Below the pieces are notes generated by a model. That model was not told where the DNA came from. It did not search any database and saw only the letters and a list, made by a program, of their open reading frames with translations. The translations under genes were made by a program, and so were the position numbers. From Planctomycetaceae bacterium (GTDB lineage: Bacteria > Planctomycetota > Planctomycetia > Pirellulales > Thermoguttaceae), in contig JAIRPZ010000185.1 of the NCBI GenBank assembly GCA_031256755.1, forward strand, positions 1 through 7,289: a stretch of DNA of 7,289 bases, given 5' to 3'. Below, in pieces: positions 1-6,898 of this stretch. Each line of letters begins with the position of its first letter. Position 1 is the stretch's first letter.

Positions 1-85
1 CGGATAAACTGTTCGCAGACGGGACTTGTCCCAGCGTGAAAACAACTGCGGTAAAAACCGCAACGGTAAGTAATTTCTTCATCAT
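1..85 (-). CDS. Exported protein, N-terminal fragment (cut by window edge)
   Basis: Only the first 28 codons lie in the window; the gene runs off the left edge with no stop. The protein begins MMKKLLTVAVFTAVVFTLGQ and continues VPSANSLS. This is a textbook Sec signal peptide: lysines at 3-4, a hydrophobic core at about 5-18, and a possible cleavage site after PSA or ANS. No lipobox cysteine is visible in this stretch. Two adjacent ATG codons (83-85 and 80-82) can both serve as start; I take the outer one. No Shine-Dalgarno sequence precedes it. A likely promoter with an inverted repeat lies at 103-151, so the gene is probably transcribed separately from the operon ending at 434. The mature protein is not visible, so no function can be given beyond export. 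Confidence 0.7.
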   Translation of the reverse strand, partial: MMKKLLTVAVFTAVVFTLGQVPSANSLS

Positions 86-102
86 TGTTTGAAGGGTTAA
101 AG

Positions 103-130
103 GTTAAAATTGACCGGCAACGATTTTAAC
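103..130. repeat. Perfect 8-bp inverted repeat, operator-like
   Basis: GTTAAAAT at 103-110 and ATTTTAAC at 123-130 are exact reverse complements with a 12-base spacer. One arm covers the predicted -10 box of the exported-protein gene and the other lies just downstream of the expected transcription start. This is the usual place for a repressor operator. The left arm overlaps an exact tandem heptad, GGTTAAA at 95-101 and 102-108, in the predicted 5' leader. As RNA it would form only an AT-rich hairpin with no U-tract, so a DNA-binding site is the likelier reading. Confidence 0.4.
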
Positions 131-151
131 ACGGTCACGGTTCGCCTGCAA
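123..151 (-). promoter_or_regulatory. Putative sigma-70 promoter for the exported-protein gene
   Basis: On the minus strand a -35-like hexamer TTGCAG (146-151) and a -10-like hexamer TAAAAT (123-128, five of six to consensus) are separated by exactly 17 bases. This would start transcription near 116, about 30 bases before the ATG at 85. The -10 box lies inside one arm of the inverted repeat at 103-130, and the -35 box lies in the first codons of the HRDC remnant on the other strand. This is assigned by eye. Confidence 0.35.
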
Positions 152-339
152 GAAAGGAATTAGCGGACAGCGAAAAAATACCGATGTATGTTGTCTGTAC
201 GAATGAACACTTGGCGGCAATGGTGCAAAATAAGTGCCAAACAAAAGCGGACTTGCAGAAGATTAACGGTCTCGACGAAGCGAAAATTGAAAAATACGGA
301 CAAGCATTTCTGAATGTGTTGGCGGCGAACCGGCAATGA
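148..339 (+). pseudogene. HRDC-domain protein, 5'-truncated C-terminal remnant
   Basis: The plus frame ending in TGA at 337-339 encodes, from 148, residues ARKELADSEKIPMYVVCTNE followed by HLAAMVQNK, LQKINGLDEAKIEKYG and QAFLNVL. This is the pattern of an HRDC domain, a small nucleic-acid-binding helical domain found in RecQ helicases, RNase D and some reverse-transcriptase-associated proteins: RKELA, a hydrophobic YVV strand entry, TNE, then GLxxxKxEKYG near the end. The domain match begins at least 12 codons before the first in-frame ATG (184), and the frame is closed by TAA at 127. The 5' part is therefore missing, not merely started late. Frame 0 at about 138-146 reads RFA, which could be a frameshifted continuation, but this is weak. 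From ATG 184 only 51 residues could be made, with no Shine-Dalgarno sequence. The remnant runs opposite to the operon. Confidence 0.65.
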
Positions 340-422
340 AACAGAATAATCCGTACCGGGCAATCTTTGCAGCGGATAGGCTGAACGAGGGATGGGACGT
401 ATTGAATTTATTTGATATTGTC
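336..422 (+). pseudogene. Type III restriction (Res)-like helicase, internal fragment
   Basis: The plus frame from 336 reads MKQNNPYRAIFAADRLNEGW and then DVLNLFDIV. The run RAIFAxxxLNEGWDVLNLFDIV resembles the conserved helicase motif region (around motifs V-VI) of DEAD/DEAH superfamily 2 proteins of the type III restriction Res-subunit kind, where it normally continues into VRLYE. Here the resemblance stops at 422. The open frame continues to 536 only as an antisense reading of the operon's last gene. About 29 of the several hundred codons of such a protein remain, so this cannot be functional. Its ATG overlaps the TGA of the HRDC remnant (ATGA at 336-339), which looks like a coupled gene start. 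However, the ATG falls in the middle of a conserved block, so I regard the overlap as a chance result of the deletion that joined the fragments. Confidence 0.6.
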
Positions 423-433
423 TGCATCTTCGG

Positions 434-2941
434 TCATGCGTATCGGAGATGTCCCCAAACTCTCCGCAGAAAAACATCGGCCGTAAAAAGCCCCATTGCC
501 GCCGCAAGAAGCCATTGCCAAAGCGGAATGATTTGAGTTCCGCTGCGTCCGCCGGCAAGCAAAAGTTCTTCCGGCTTCGGCTGGTAGATTCCGCCGGTAC
601 GCTTCACTATTTGTTTCAATAAATCCTCATTCGGCGGCTTGACACGGAATTCCTCCGCAGAACCGACCGTTACATTCCGCATTTGCGAAAAGACCGTTTG
701 TTCTCCGTTTTGCAGAACCGCCTGAATCTGATACGCCCCCGGCAGCGGCGAATCAAACGCCGCTCCGTACCTGCCGGGCGCAAGTGGTTCCAGCGGGATA
801 TTTTGTTGCGATAAATCCGGTTTGATCACCGTCAACATTCCTGCCGCACGGTTAATGTACTGCTCGTTTTCCGAAACGGCATCAACAGCAATGAGTATTC
901 GTCCTTGCCGCTGTTCAATGTTCATCACCGATGCACCGTTTTCCGGCTTTTTTGCGATTTGCCGGATCATCTGTCCCCAAAATTTCGGAAATTCTTTCCA
1001 GACAAGCCATTCAGAAGCCCAGCGTTTTTTGACATCCGAAGTGAACGCCGCTGTCAAGCCGAGACCGTAACGCCAGCGTATCAATACCGGATCGCCGTTT
1101 TCTGACGCAAGAATCAACTGACTCGCCGGTTTGGGACGGGTACGGACATAACCGAGCAGAAGCGGCGCATTGTCCATCGCTATCGTTTTCAATACATCAT
1201 CGGCCGTTATGGCTACAGGAAGAAACGCTTCTTCCCGCAATGCCGAAGCACTGACCGCCGACGTTTCTTTTGTAAATATCTGCGGAACCGAATGAGGGTC
1301 TTCGCAATGATAAAAACGTCCCTGCCCGATACCGGCAAGACGGAGCAGCAAAGCATTGTCCGAATCGCCGATCCCTATCGTTGATAAAGTGATGTTGTCC
1401 TGCGCCATCCTCCGAACCGGCGTTTCAAAATCGCCCGGCTCGCTTTTACCGTCCGTCAGCAGAATAATATGCTTGTTTTTCGCCGTCACCCGGTTCAGTT
1501 GCTCCAAAGATTCCGACAGAGCCGGATAAATATTGGTCCCGCCGCCCGCCGTAATTTTCGCCATTTGCGAACAGATGACCGACGGAGAAACAACATTCTG
1601 AATCGGTGCAATAATATGGGCATCCGTATCGAAAGCAATGACGGAAACAAAGTCCCGTGCCGTCAAAAGTTCCACCGCACTTTTTGCGGCATCTTTGGCT
1701 AATTCGATTTTTTCGCCTTCCATCGAACCGGAACGGTCAATCGTCAGGCACAGCGCGGCGGACGGTTTTTCTTTCTCCTGTTCAAAATCACAGCGGACAG
1801 GCAGAATCTCTTCCAGCGGCGTATTGTAGTATCCGCCCAAGCCGAAAGATTGTCCGCCGCCGATCATCATCAGTCCGCCGCCGAGTTCCCGGACATATTG
1901 CCGGCACAAGTCCATTTGACGCACGGAAAAATCCGTTGCCGGAATGTCCGATAAAATCACCGCATCAAACGGCACCCATTCATTCAGCGTTTGCGGAATA
2001 CCCTCTTTGCCGCGAAGGTCGATCTCAAATCCCTGACTGCGGAGAACTTCGGCAAAGTCCGTAAGAGATTCGGGATCGCTGTCGAGGACAAGAATCTGCG
2101 GTTTGCCGCCGATAAAAACCGCCGCCGAAGCGGTATTGTTTTCAGCAAGCGTATCTTCGGCAGCATCAATGACCGCAGAGAATTGTATCGTCCGTCCTTC
2201 ATCGGCATTTTGACGAAACCGGAAAATGTTTTCTCCTTTTTCGATTGGCCGGACTTCTTCGGCAATCTTGAATCCGCTGCGGTAGACGGTGATTTTACCG
2301 CTTGTTTTCCGGGTGCTTTGCACGACCGCATCCACGTGAAACGGTTCCCCCTGCCGCAGTTGCGGCGGCACCCGGATTTCCGCAAGTTGGACTTCGGGTT
2401 TGCCGCTGCCGGAAAGCGGAACCGCCGACACAGGGAAACCGCATTGCACCGCCGCTTGCAGGGCATCGCCAAGCGTTTGATTGCCGTCAGAAATCAGAAT
2501 GATATGCGGAACCCGGTCCGGCGGGACAAGTGCCGCCGCAGTCCGGATGGCCGCCGCAATGTTTGTGTCATTGCCCTGTGCCGCGTCCGGTTCGGCGGTT
2601 TCCAGCCGCGGCGACCGGGCAAACGGTAGCGTTGCGGAAGGAACGGAACCGGCGGCTGTTTTGGCTTTTCGGATAAAATCAGCGGCGGTCTTTTTGCCGT
2701 CATCATCAATACTTCGGCTTTCGTCCGGCAGAAAAACCAGCATCGGATTTTGCGAAGGAATACGGAGCGATAATCCGGACATCGCAGCGGTCAGCAGAAT
2801 CACAATGAAAGAACGGACAAGGAGTGCGAGACGGCGTTGCGGCAGCGGCATAGCGGACAAACTTTGCCGGTGGGCAAGGACAAGCCAGCCCAGCAGAAGC
2901 AGAGCGGACAAAAATTTCGGATGAGAAAATTCAAAAGTCAT
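434..2941 (-). CDS. Membrane protein with two VWA-type domains and a GATase1-like domain
   Basis: This 835-residue protein is the last gene of the operon. Two N-terminal membrane segments (about 10-24 and 40-57) are followed by a first VWA-like domain (about 67-175) with a DxSxS MIDAS motif, DESRS at 73-77, and ISDG at 150-153. A beta-rich segment of about 185-280 comes next. Then a class I glutamine-amidotransferase-like domain (about 282-383) ends in GGGQSFGLGGYYNTPLEEIL (361-380). A second, canonical VWA domain (about 397-560) has IDRSGSM at 401-407, GGGTN at 466-470 and LTDG at 495-498. A C-terminal membrane helix spans about 806-825. No catalytic cysteine is seen at the GATase elbow (GGGQSF), so that domain is probably structural. 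By topology the large central part is extracytoplasmic. It is a likely client or partner of the upstream MoxR ATPase. The start is fixed by an in-frame TGA just upstream and a Shine-Dalgarno AGGA. The exact substrate is unknown. Confidence 0.9.
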   Translation of the reverse strand: MTFEFSHPKFLSALLLLGWLVLAHRQSLSAMPLPQRRLALLVRSFIVILLTAAMSGLSLRIPSQNPMLVFLPDESRSIDDDGKKTAADFIRKAKTAAGSVPSATLPFARSPRLETAEPDAAQGNDTNIAAAIRTAAALVPPDRVPHIILISDGNQTLGDALQAAVQCGFPVSAVPLSGSGKPEVQLAEIRVPPQLRQGEPFHVDAVVQSTRKTSGKITVYRSGFKIAEEVRPIEKGENIFRFRQNADEGRTIQFSAVIDAAEDTLAENNTASAAVFIGGKPQILVLDSDPESLTDFAEVLRSQGFEIDLRGKEGIPQTLNEWVPFDAVILSDIPATDFSVRQMDLCRQYVRELGGGLMMIGGGQSFGLGGYYNTPLEEILPVRCDFEQEKEKPSAALCLTIDRSGSMEGEKIELAKDAAKSAVELLTARDFVSVIAFDTDAHIIAPIQNVVSPSVICSQMAKITAGGGTNIYPALSESLEQLNRVTAKNKHIILLTDGKSEPGDFETPVRRMAQDNITLSTIGIGDSDNALLLRLAGIGQGRFYHCEDPHSVPQIFTKETSAVSASALREEAFLPVAITADDVLKTIAMDNAPLLLGYVRTRPKPASQLILASENGDPVLIRWRYGLGLTAAFTSDVKKRWASEWLVWKEFPKFWGQMIRQIAKKPENGASVMNIEQRQGRILIAVDAVSENEQYINRAAGMLTVIKPDLSQQNIPLEPLAPGRYGAAFDSPLPGAYQIQAVLQNGEQTVFSQMRNVTVGSAEEFRVKPPNEDLLKQIVKRTGGIYQPKPEELLLAGGRSGTQIIPLWQWLLAAAMGLFTADVFLRRVWGHLRYA

Positions 2942-2949
2942 GCGTCAAT

Positions 2950-2953
2950 TCCT
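2950..2953 (-). promoter_or_regulatory. Ribosome binding site of the double-VWA gene
   Basis: AGGA on the minus strand lies 8 bases before the ATG at 2941. A second AGGA sits just upstream within AGGAACAGGAA. An in-frame TGA two codons before the ATG rules out a longer protein, so this site fixes the start. Confidence 0.6.
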
Positions 2954-2990
2954 GTTCCTGTTGTTTTCCGTCAGTGGTTCTCTCTTGCAA

Positions 2991-4883
2991 TCAATCAAGC
3001 CAGCGGCGGTGAAATAAATGCCAATCCGCCGCAGTCAAACAGAGTGCGGCCAGCGTAAGCCAAAAGTGCAGCGGCAATCCGGTAAGGGCATATTCCAGCG
3101 GTTCGCTGCGGGTATAAAATTCGGCAGGGACTGCGGCAAGTTGACTTTCCGCCGGATTCATCAGTCCGCAGGCAAATTGCCGGATGAAACCGGAAGTGCC
3201 GGGTGCCGGACGGACGGCAAACGCTTCCCAAATGCCGCAGCGGGAAAAACCGCCGGGAAGAACCGTGCCGTTTTCGACAGGCAAAATCTGTTCTGTACCG
3301 TCCGGCGAGCAGAGACGGATTTCGCGATGAACAGAATCGACCGGCAGCACAACGGCTTCCCCCGTTTTATAAACCGGTTCCCAATCGCCGCCGGGATTGC
3401 GGAAAAAATTCATTGCATTGGAAAGCATAATCGGGAAGGCTGTGCGGAATTCCAGCGTTCCTGTCCCGATTTCCGTATTGAAAACCAGCATTTTTCCGTT
3501 ACGGCGGTGCCAAAGAAGGTACAGCGGGTCTTCTTCCGCGGTTGCCAGAAGAATTTCGGGCAGTCCGGCATCGCCGGTTTCGGGAAACGAAAGTTTTCTT
3601 GCACCGGGCAGCGGTATATCGTCCAGATGGACATAACGCAAAAGCGGCGATTCTTTTTTCATAAAATCGGCAAACGAAACCGCCGGCGGCGTTGCCAGCG
3701 GCAAGCCGGTACGGAAAAACCGGCAATCCGTTTGCGGCGATACGATCAGAATATTTCCTTCCGGCAGAACCGGCGGCATAATGCGGTGCAGGACAAGGAC
3801 GCTGTCCGGCGGCACGGTTTCCGGCAGCGTTGAGATCGTTGAAAACAGCGCATTTTGCTGCGATTCCAAGACCTTTTGTAAAAGAAAATTGTCTTCGCCG
3901 TAAAAAAGTATTTTCAGCGGCGGACGCGGCGGCAGCACCGCATAAGCCGTATTATCTGCTTCCAATGCGTCCGGCGGAGATGTGTCGGGAAATTCAAGCG
4001 TTGCCCACAGAACGCCGCCGGCGGAGGTCTCCCCGGAAACACAAACCGTTTCGGCAGTTCCGGGCGGAAGCGTCAGCGGCACCAATTCAACCAGCGTTTC
4101 TTCAAAGACAATGCGGAGACGACATTCAACAGGCAGCGTCCCGAAATTGGAAACCTCTGCAAGCACTTCATAACCCGCCGCAGAAGATAACGAACGCCGA
4201 GGATGAAAACGGGTCAGTGCCGTATTATTCGCCGGTTTGCCGACCGGAAAAAACACAAGACGTTTCGAGGTGATCAGACGGGAAATATCTTCGGAACAGC
4301 CGTCGGTGAAAACAAAAATCGGTGAATCGCCGGAATCGTTTTGAGCCAGCAGAAGTTCCGCCGTTTCGACAGCGGCTCCCAGCGATGAAGGATTGTCCGT
4401 TGCCGGAATTTTTTGTACGGCTTCTTTGAGCAGTGCGGGAGAATCGGTAAAACCGGCAGCGATCAACGGCTCGCCGCTTGCCGTGATCACCGCGGTCGGA
4501 CTGCGCCGGTATTGCGAATCGAAAAATTGCCGCAACTTGCTTTTTGCCTCGTCAAGCCGGGAACGCCCGCTGCCGTCCTTCACATTCATACTTGCGGAGT
4601 TATCAACGATCACAACGGCTGCCGCGTTCCTTTTTTGCAGCGGTAAAACGGGATCGGAAAATGCGCCGGTCAAAAACAGCAGGAAAAGCAAACTTAACAA
4701 AAGCGACAGCGGATAACGGAAACGCTGCCAAAACATCCGCGTTTGCTGTTCTCCGGCAATGCCGTCCCAAAACAGAACGGCTGGCAGTGTTTTTTCCCGC
4801 CTTCGGGGACGCAGAAGATAAAACAGCAGAACCGGTACGGTCAGCAGCACAAACCAAAAGCCGGACGGATTCAGGAATTCCAT
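2991..4883 (-). CDS. BatA-like VWA membrane protein
   Basis: This 630-residue protein begins MEFLNPSGFWFVLLTVPVLL, the typical start of the BatA (aerotolerance regulator) N-terminal domain: a membrane helix at about 9-24, an arginine-rich loop PRRRE and the stretch LPAVLFWD. A second helix lies at about 58-76. The VWA domain follows (about 88-215) with a complete MIDAS DxSxS, DNSASM at 94-99, and FTDG at 192-195. Residues about 230-600 are a long beta-rich extracytoplasmic region that I cannot assign to a named domain. The segment LKILFYGEDNFLLQKVLE at 323-340 resembles the GATase-like entry of the next gene's product. A last helix spans about 604-622, ending in a basic tail. Proteins of this layout follow MoxR and DUF58 in many bacteria and probably form an envelope complex with them. 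The start overlaps the DUF58 stop as TGATG. It is longer than classical BatA (about 330 residues). Confidence 0.88.
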   Translation of the reverse strand: MEFLNPSGFWFVLLTVPVLLFYLLRPRRREKTLPAVLFWDGIAGEQQTRMFWQRFRYPLSLLLSLLFLLFLTGAFSDPVLPLQKRNAAAVVIVDNSASMNVKDGSGRSRLDEAKSKLRQFFDSQYRRSPTAVITASGEPLIAAGFTDSPALLKEAVQKIPATDNPSSLGAAVETAELLLAQNDSGDSPIFVFTDGCSEDISRLITSKRLVFFPVGKPANNTALTRFHPRRSLSSAAGYEVLAEVSNFGTLPVECRLRIVFEETLVELVPLTLPPGTAETVCVSGETSAGGVLWATLEFPDTSPPDALEADNTAYAVLPPRPPLKILFYGEDNFLLQKVLESQQNALFSTISTLPETVPPDSVLVLHRIMPPVLPEGNILIVSPQTDCRFFRTGLPLATPPAVSFADFMKKESPLLRYVHLDDIPLPGARKLSFPETGDAGLPEILLATAEEDPLYLLWHRRNGKMLVFNTEIGTGTLEFRTAFPIMLSNAMNFFRNPGGDWEPVYKTGEAVVLPVDSVHREIRLCSPDGTEQILPVENGTVLPGGFSRCGIWEAFAVRPAPGTSGFIRQFACGLMNPAESQLAAVPAEFYTRSEPLEYALTGLPLHFWLTLAALCLTAADWHLFHRRWLD

Positions 4884-5788
4884 CAGCGCAGCCCTCCCGT
4901 CTGCCGCATCATCTTCAACACCAAATCTTCAAACGGCACCGATGTCCGGGACAGCGTATAAATGAAACCGTTTTTGCGGCAATAATTTTTAAGACTGTCT
5001 TGAAAACCGCTCATTTTTTCTTTGTAGCGGCGCAGCCTATTTTCTGTAACAGTAATGTTCCGGTCTTCGCCCGTTTCGGCATCAATAAACCGGTAATCGC
5101 CGCGGAAATCCGGTTCCGCTTCGGTTTCGCCGAGTATTTGGATAATATTCAGTTCAAAGCGGCGGAAGGTCAGCGTATCAAGTACGGACGGAATTCCTGT
5201 TTGCACAAGACGGCGGTCGAAAAAATCGCTCACGATCACGGCAAGTCCGCTGCGCGGTCTGCGGCGGACAAAACTGCGGAACGTTCCGGCGAAATCGGTT
5301 TCGCCCGGAACCGGACGGCAGTGTTCCAGAAAACGGAGAACGTTGACGATTTGCTGTTTTCCGCGGACAGGCGGCAAAACTTCCTCTATTTTTCCGGCAA
5401 ACGAAATAATACTGACCCGGTCAAGTTGAGCCAGCGCAATGTAAGCAAGTGCCGCAGCGATCTGTTTGGCATAATCAAATTTGCTCAATCCGTTTGTTCC
5501 TTTGCCGCCGCTGTCCGGCTGCATGCTTTGTGACGCATCAAGAAAAATAGAGACCGCGGCATCCTGTTTTTCTTCAAATCGTTTGATAAAACGGTGTCCC
5601 AGCCGGGCAAAAACATTCCAGTCGAGATGCCGCAGATCATCGCCGGGGAAATATTCCCGGTGATCGGCAAACTCAATCCCCCAGCCCGACTGGTGCGTTT
5701 TCCGTTCCGCAAGCAGTTCGCCGCGGAAAACACGCCGGGAAACAAGCGAAAGGTACTCAAGTTTTTTGATAAAATCGGAACGAAACAT
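4883..5788 (-). CDS. DUF58 family protein (VWA-fold, MoxR partner)
   Basis: This 301-residue protein is a full-length member of the DUF58 family. The hallmark block runs from GIEFADHREYFPGDDLRHLD (37-56) through WNVFARLGHRFIKRFEEKQD (57-76) into the VWA-type strand and MIDAS-like motif IFLDASQSM (81-89, with D84, S86 and S88). IVSDFFD at 185-191 is the second acidic loop expected of the fold. There is no signal peptide or membrane helix, so it is cytosolic or peripheral. DUF58 genes are regularly encoded directly after moxR, and the proteins are thought to be adaptors or clients of the ATPase. The start MFRSDFIKKLEYLSLVSRRV matches the usual beginning of the family, but no Shine-Dalgarno sequence precedes it. 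The 63-base gap to moxR instead carries a hairpin followed by six T's (5818-5844). The 3' end overlaps the next gene by one base. Confidence 0.93.
   Translation of the reverse strand: MFRSDFIKKLEYLSLVSRRVFRGELLAERKTHQSGWGIEFADHREYFPGDDLRHLDWNVFARLGHRFIKRFEEKQDAAVSIFLDASQSMQPDSGGKGTNGLSKFDYAKQIAAALAYIALAQLDRVSIISFAGKIEEVLPPVRGKQQIVNVLRFLEHCRPVPGETDFAGTFRSFVRRRPRSGLAVIVSDFFDRRLVQTGIPSVLDTLTFRRFELNIIQILGETEAEPDFRGDYRFIDAETGEDRNITVTENRLRRYKEKMSGFQDSLKNYCRKNGFIYTLSRTSVPFEDLVLKMMRQTGGLR
4893..4897 (-). promoter_or_regulatory. Ribosome binding site inside the DUF58 gene
   Basis: GGAGG, part of GGGAGGG, lies 9 bases before the ATG at 4883 and within the last codons of DUF58. With the one-base stop/start overlap TGATG (4881-4885), this supports translational coupling of the BatA-like protein to DUF58. 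It also fixes the start. Confidence 0.65.
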
Positions 5789-5817
5789 CGAACAAAAAGT
5801 TTTCCCGGAGGGGCTGT

Positions 5818-5844
5818 AAAAAATGATCTGTTCCGTCGGAACAG
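5818..5844 (-). terminator. Hairpin plus U-tract between moxR and DUF58 (possible attenuator)
   Basis: On the minus strand CTGTTCCGACGGAACAG (5828-5844) forms a perfect 7-bp stem with a GAC triloop, followed after ATCA by six T's (5818-5823). This has the form of a weak intrinsic terminator. It begins 7 bases after the moxR stop and ends about 30 bases before the DUF58 start. Full termination would cut the operon after its ATPase, so partial read-through is more likely, giving more MoxR than partner proteins. The four bases between stem and U-tract weaken it as a classical terminator. An RNA-processing or stabilising hairpin is the alternative. Confidence 0.5.
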
Positions 5845-5851
5845 CGGCGTT

Positions 5852-6835
5852 CTAAAAAGACCGGAGAACATCTTCGATCACATTATCCGCGTTAATGTTT
5901 TCCGCTTGTCCTTCAAAGTTCAGGATAATCCGGTGCCGAAGCACCATCGGTGCAAGGGTTCGGAGGTCTTCACGGGCTACATGAAAACGTCCGTCCAGTA
6001 CGGCGTTAATTTTTGCCCCCAGCATGAGGGCTTGCGAGCCGCGCGGGCTGGCTCCGAAACGGACATATTTTCGGACAAGCGGCGGAGCGTGCGGCGAATC
6101 AGGATGTGTCCGCAGCACCATCTCTGCGGCAAAACGGACAACTTCGTCAATCGCAGGGATTTCCCTCGCTAACTGTCCCATTTCTAAAATCCGCCCGGAC
6201 GGGAGTACCGGTTGTACTTTCGGGAATTCTGCTGCGGTTGTCCGGTTCAGAATCGCCACTAATTCATCACATGCCGGAAAGGGAACAAGAATTTTGCAGA
6301 AAAACCGGTCGAGTTGTGCTTCCGGCAGCGGATAAGTGCCTTCCATTTCCAGCGGATTTTGCGTTGCCATCACGAAAAACAAACCGCGGAGCGGATGTGT
6401 TACGCCGCACACGGTGACGCTGTGTTCCTGCATCGCTTCGAGCAATGCTGCTTGGGTTTTCGGTGTTGCCCGGTTGATTTCGTCGGCAAGAACGATGTTG
6501 CTGAAAACCGGTCCGGGCTGAAATTCAAACCGCCGTCCGCCTTCCTGATTTTCGATCATCATATTTGTACCGGTCAGGTCGGCGGGCATTAAATCCGGGG
6601 TGAACTGAATCCGGGAGAATTTGGCTTCAACGGCTTCCGCTAACGTTTTCACCAGCAGTGTTTTGCCGAGACCGGGAACGCCTTCGAGCAGGACATGTCC
6701 GCCGGCAATCATTGCAATGACGGCGGAACGGAGAACGTTTTTTTGTCCGACAAGGATATTGCCGATTTCGGTTTCCAGTTTTCCGACATCATCGCAAAAA
6801 AGTTGTAATTTTTTCCGTTGTTCTTCTGCGGTCAT
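5852..6835 (-). CDS. moxR: MoxR-family AAA+ ATPase
   Basis: This 327-residue protein is complete and of normal length for the family. Motifs appear in order: ILVGQKNVL at 27-35, Walker A GVPGLGKT at 52-59, the MoxR-specific FTPDLMPADLTGT at 78-90, Walker B VLADEIN at 115-121, sensor 1 MATQNP at 156-161, the arginine-finger region LPEAQLDRF at 170-178, and sensor 2 GASPRGSQAL at 261-270. It is a cytosolic hexamer-type ATPase. MoxR proteins are known to act as chaperones that load metal or remodel VWA-domain proteins, and three such partners are encoded just downstream. The ATG at 6835 has no recognisable Shine-Dalgarno sequence and no good in-frame alternative is near. The preceding small gene ends 63 bases upstream, and no terminator lies between, so the two are probably cotranscribed. 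All catalytic motifs are intact. Confidence 0.96.
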   Translation of the reverse strand: MTAEEQRKKLQLFCDDVGKLETEIGNILVGQKNVLRSAVIAMIAGGHVLLEGVPGLGKTLLVKTLAEAVEAKFSRIQFTPDLMPADLTGTNMMIENQEGGRRFEFQPGPVFSNIVLADEINRATPKTQAALLEAMQEHSVTVCGVTHPLRGLFFVMATQNPLEMEGTYPLPEAQLDRFFCKILVPFPACDELVAILNRTTAAEFPKVQPVLPSGRILEMGQLAREIPAIDEVVRFAAEMVLRTHPDSPHAPPLVRKYVRFGASPRGSQALMLGAKINAVLDGRFHVAREDLRTLAPMVLRHRIILNFEGQAENINADNVIEDVLRSF

Positions 6836-6898
6836 TATGCAAGGTGCCGGCTGTTTTGCCGTGCTGAATTTAAGGGTTGAATTGAGGAATGAAACGTG

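Noticed and set aside
426..450. Possible hairpin ATCTTCG/CGGAGAT at the end of the operon as a terminator
   Set aside because: The 7-bp stem needs a G-T pair and an 11-base loop and has no U-tract on either strand. It also overlaps the last codons of the gene. No convincing operon terminator was found.
160..558. 132-codon minus-strand frame covering the remnants and the end of the operon
   Set aside because: It overlaps the conserved C-terminus of the double-VWA protein in another frame and is antisense to recognisable HRDC and helicase sequence. It has no motif of its own.
1991..2629. 212-codon plus-strand open frame
   Set aside because: It lies wholly antisense to the double-VWA gene, is arginine-rich and low in recognisable motifs, and has no ribosome binding site. 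It is a shadow frame.
3018..3833. 271-codon plus-strand open frame
   Set aside because: It lies wholly antisense to the BatA-like gene, which has clear domains over the same bases. No motif supports it.
4544..5533. 329-codon plus-strand open frame
   Set aside because: It is antisense to DUF58 and the BatA-like gene, has a basic composition with no recognisable domain, and its length comes from the codon bias of the real genes opposite.
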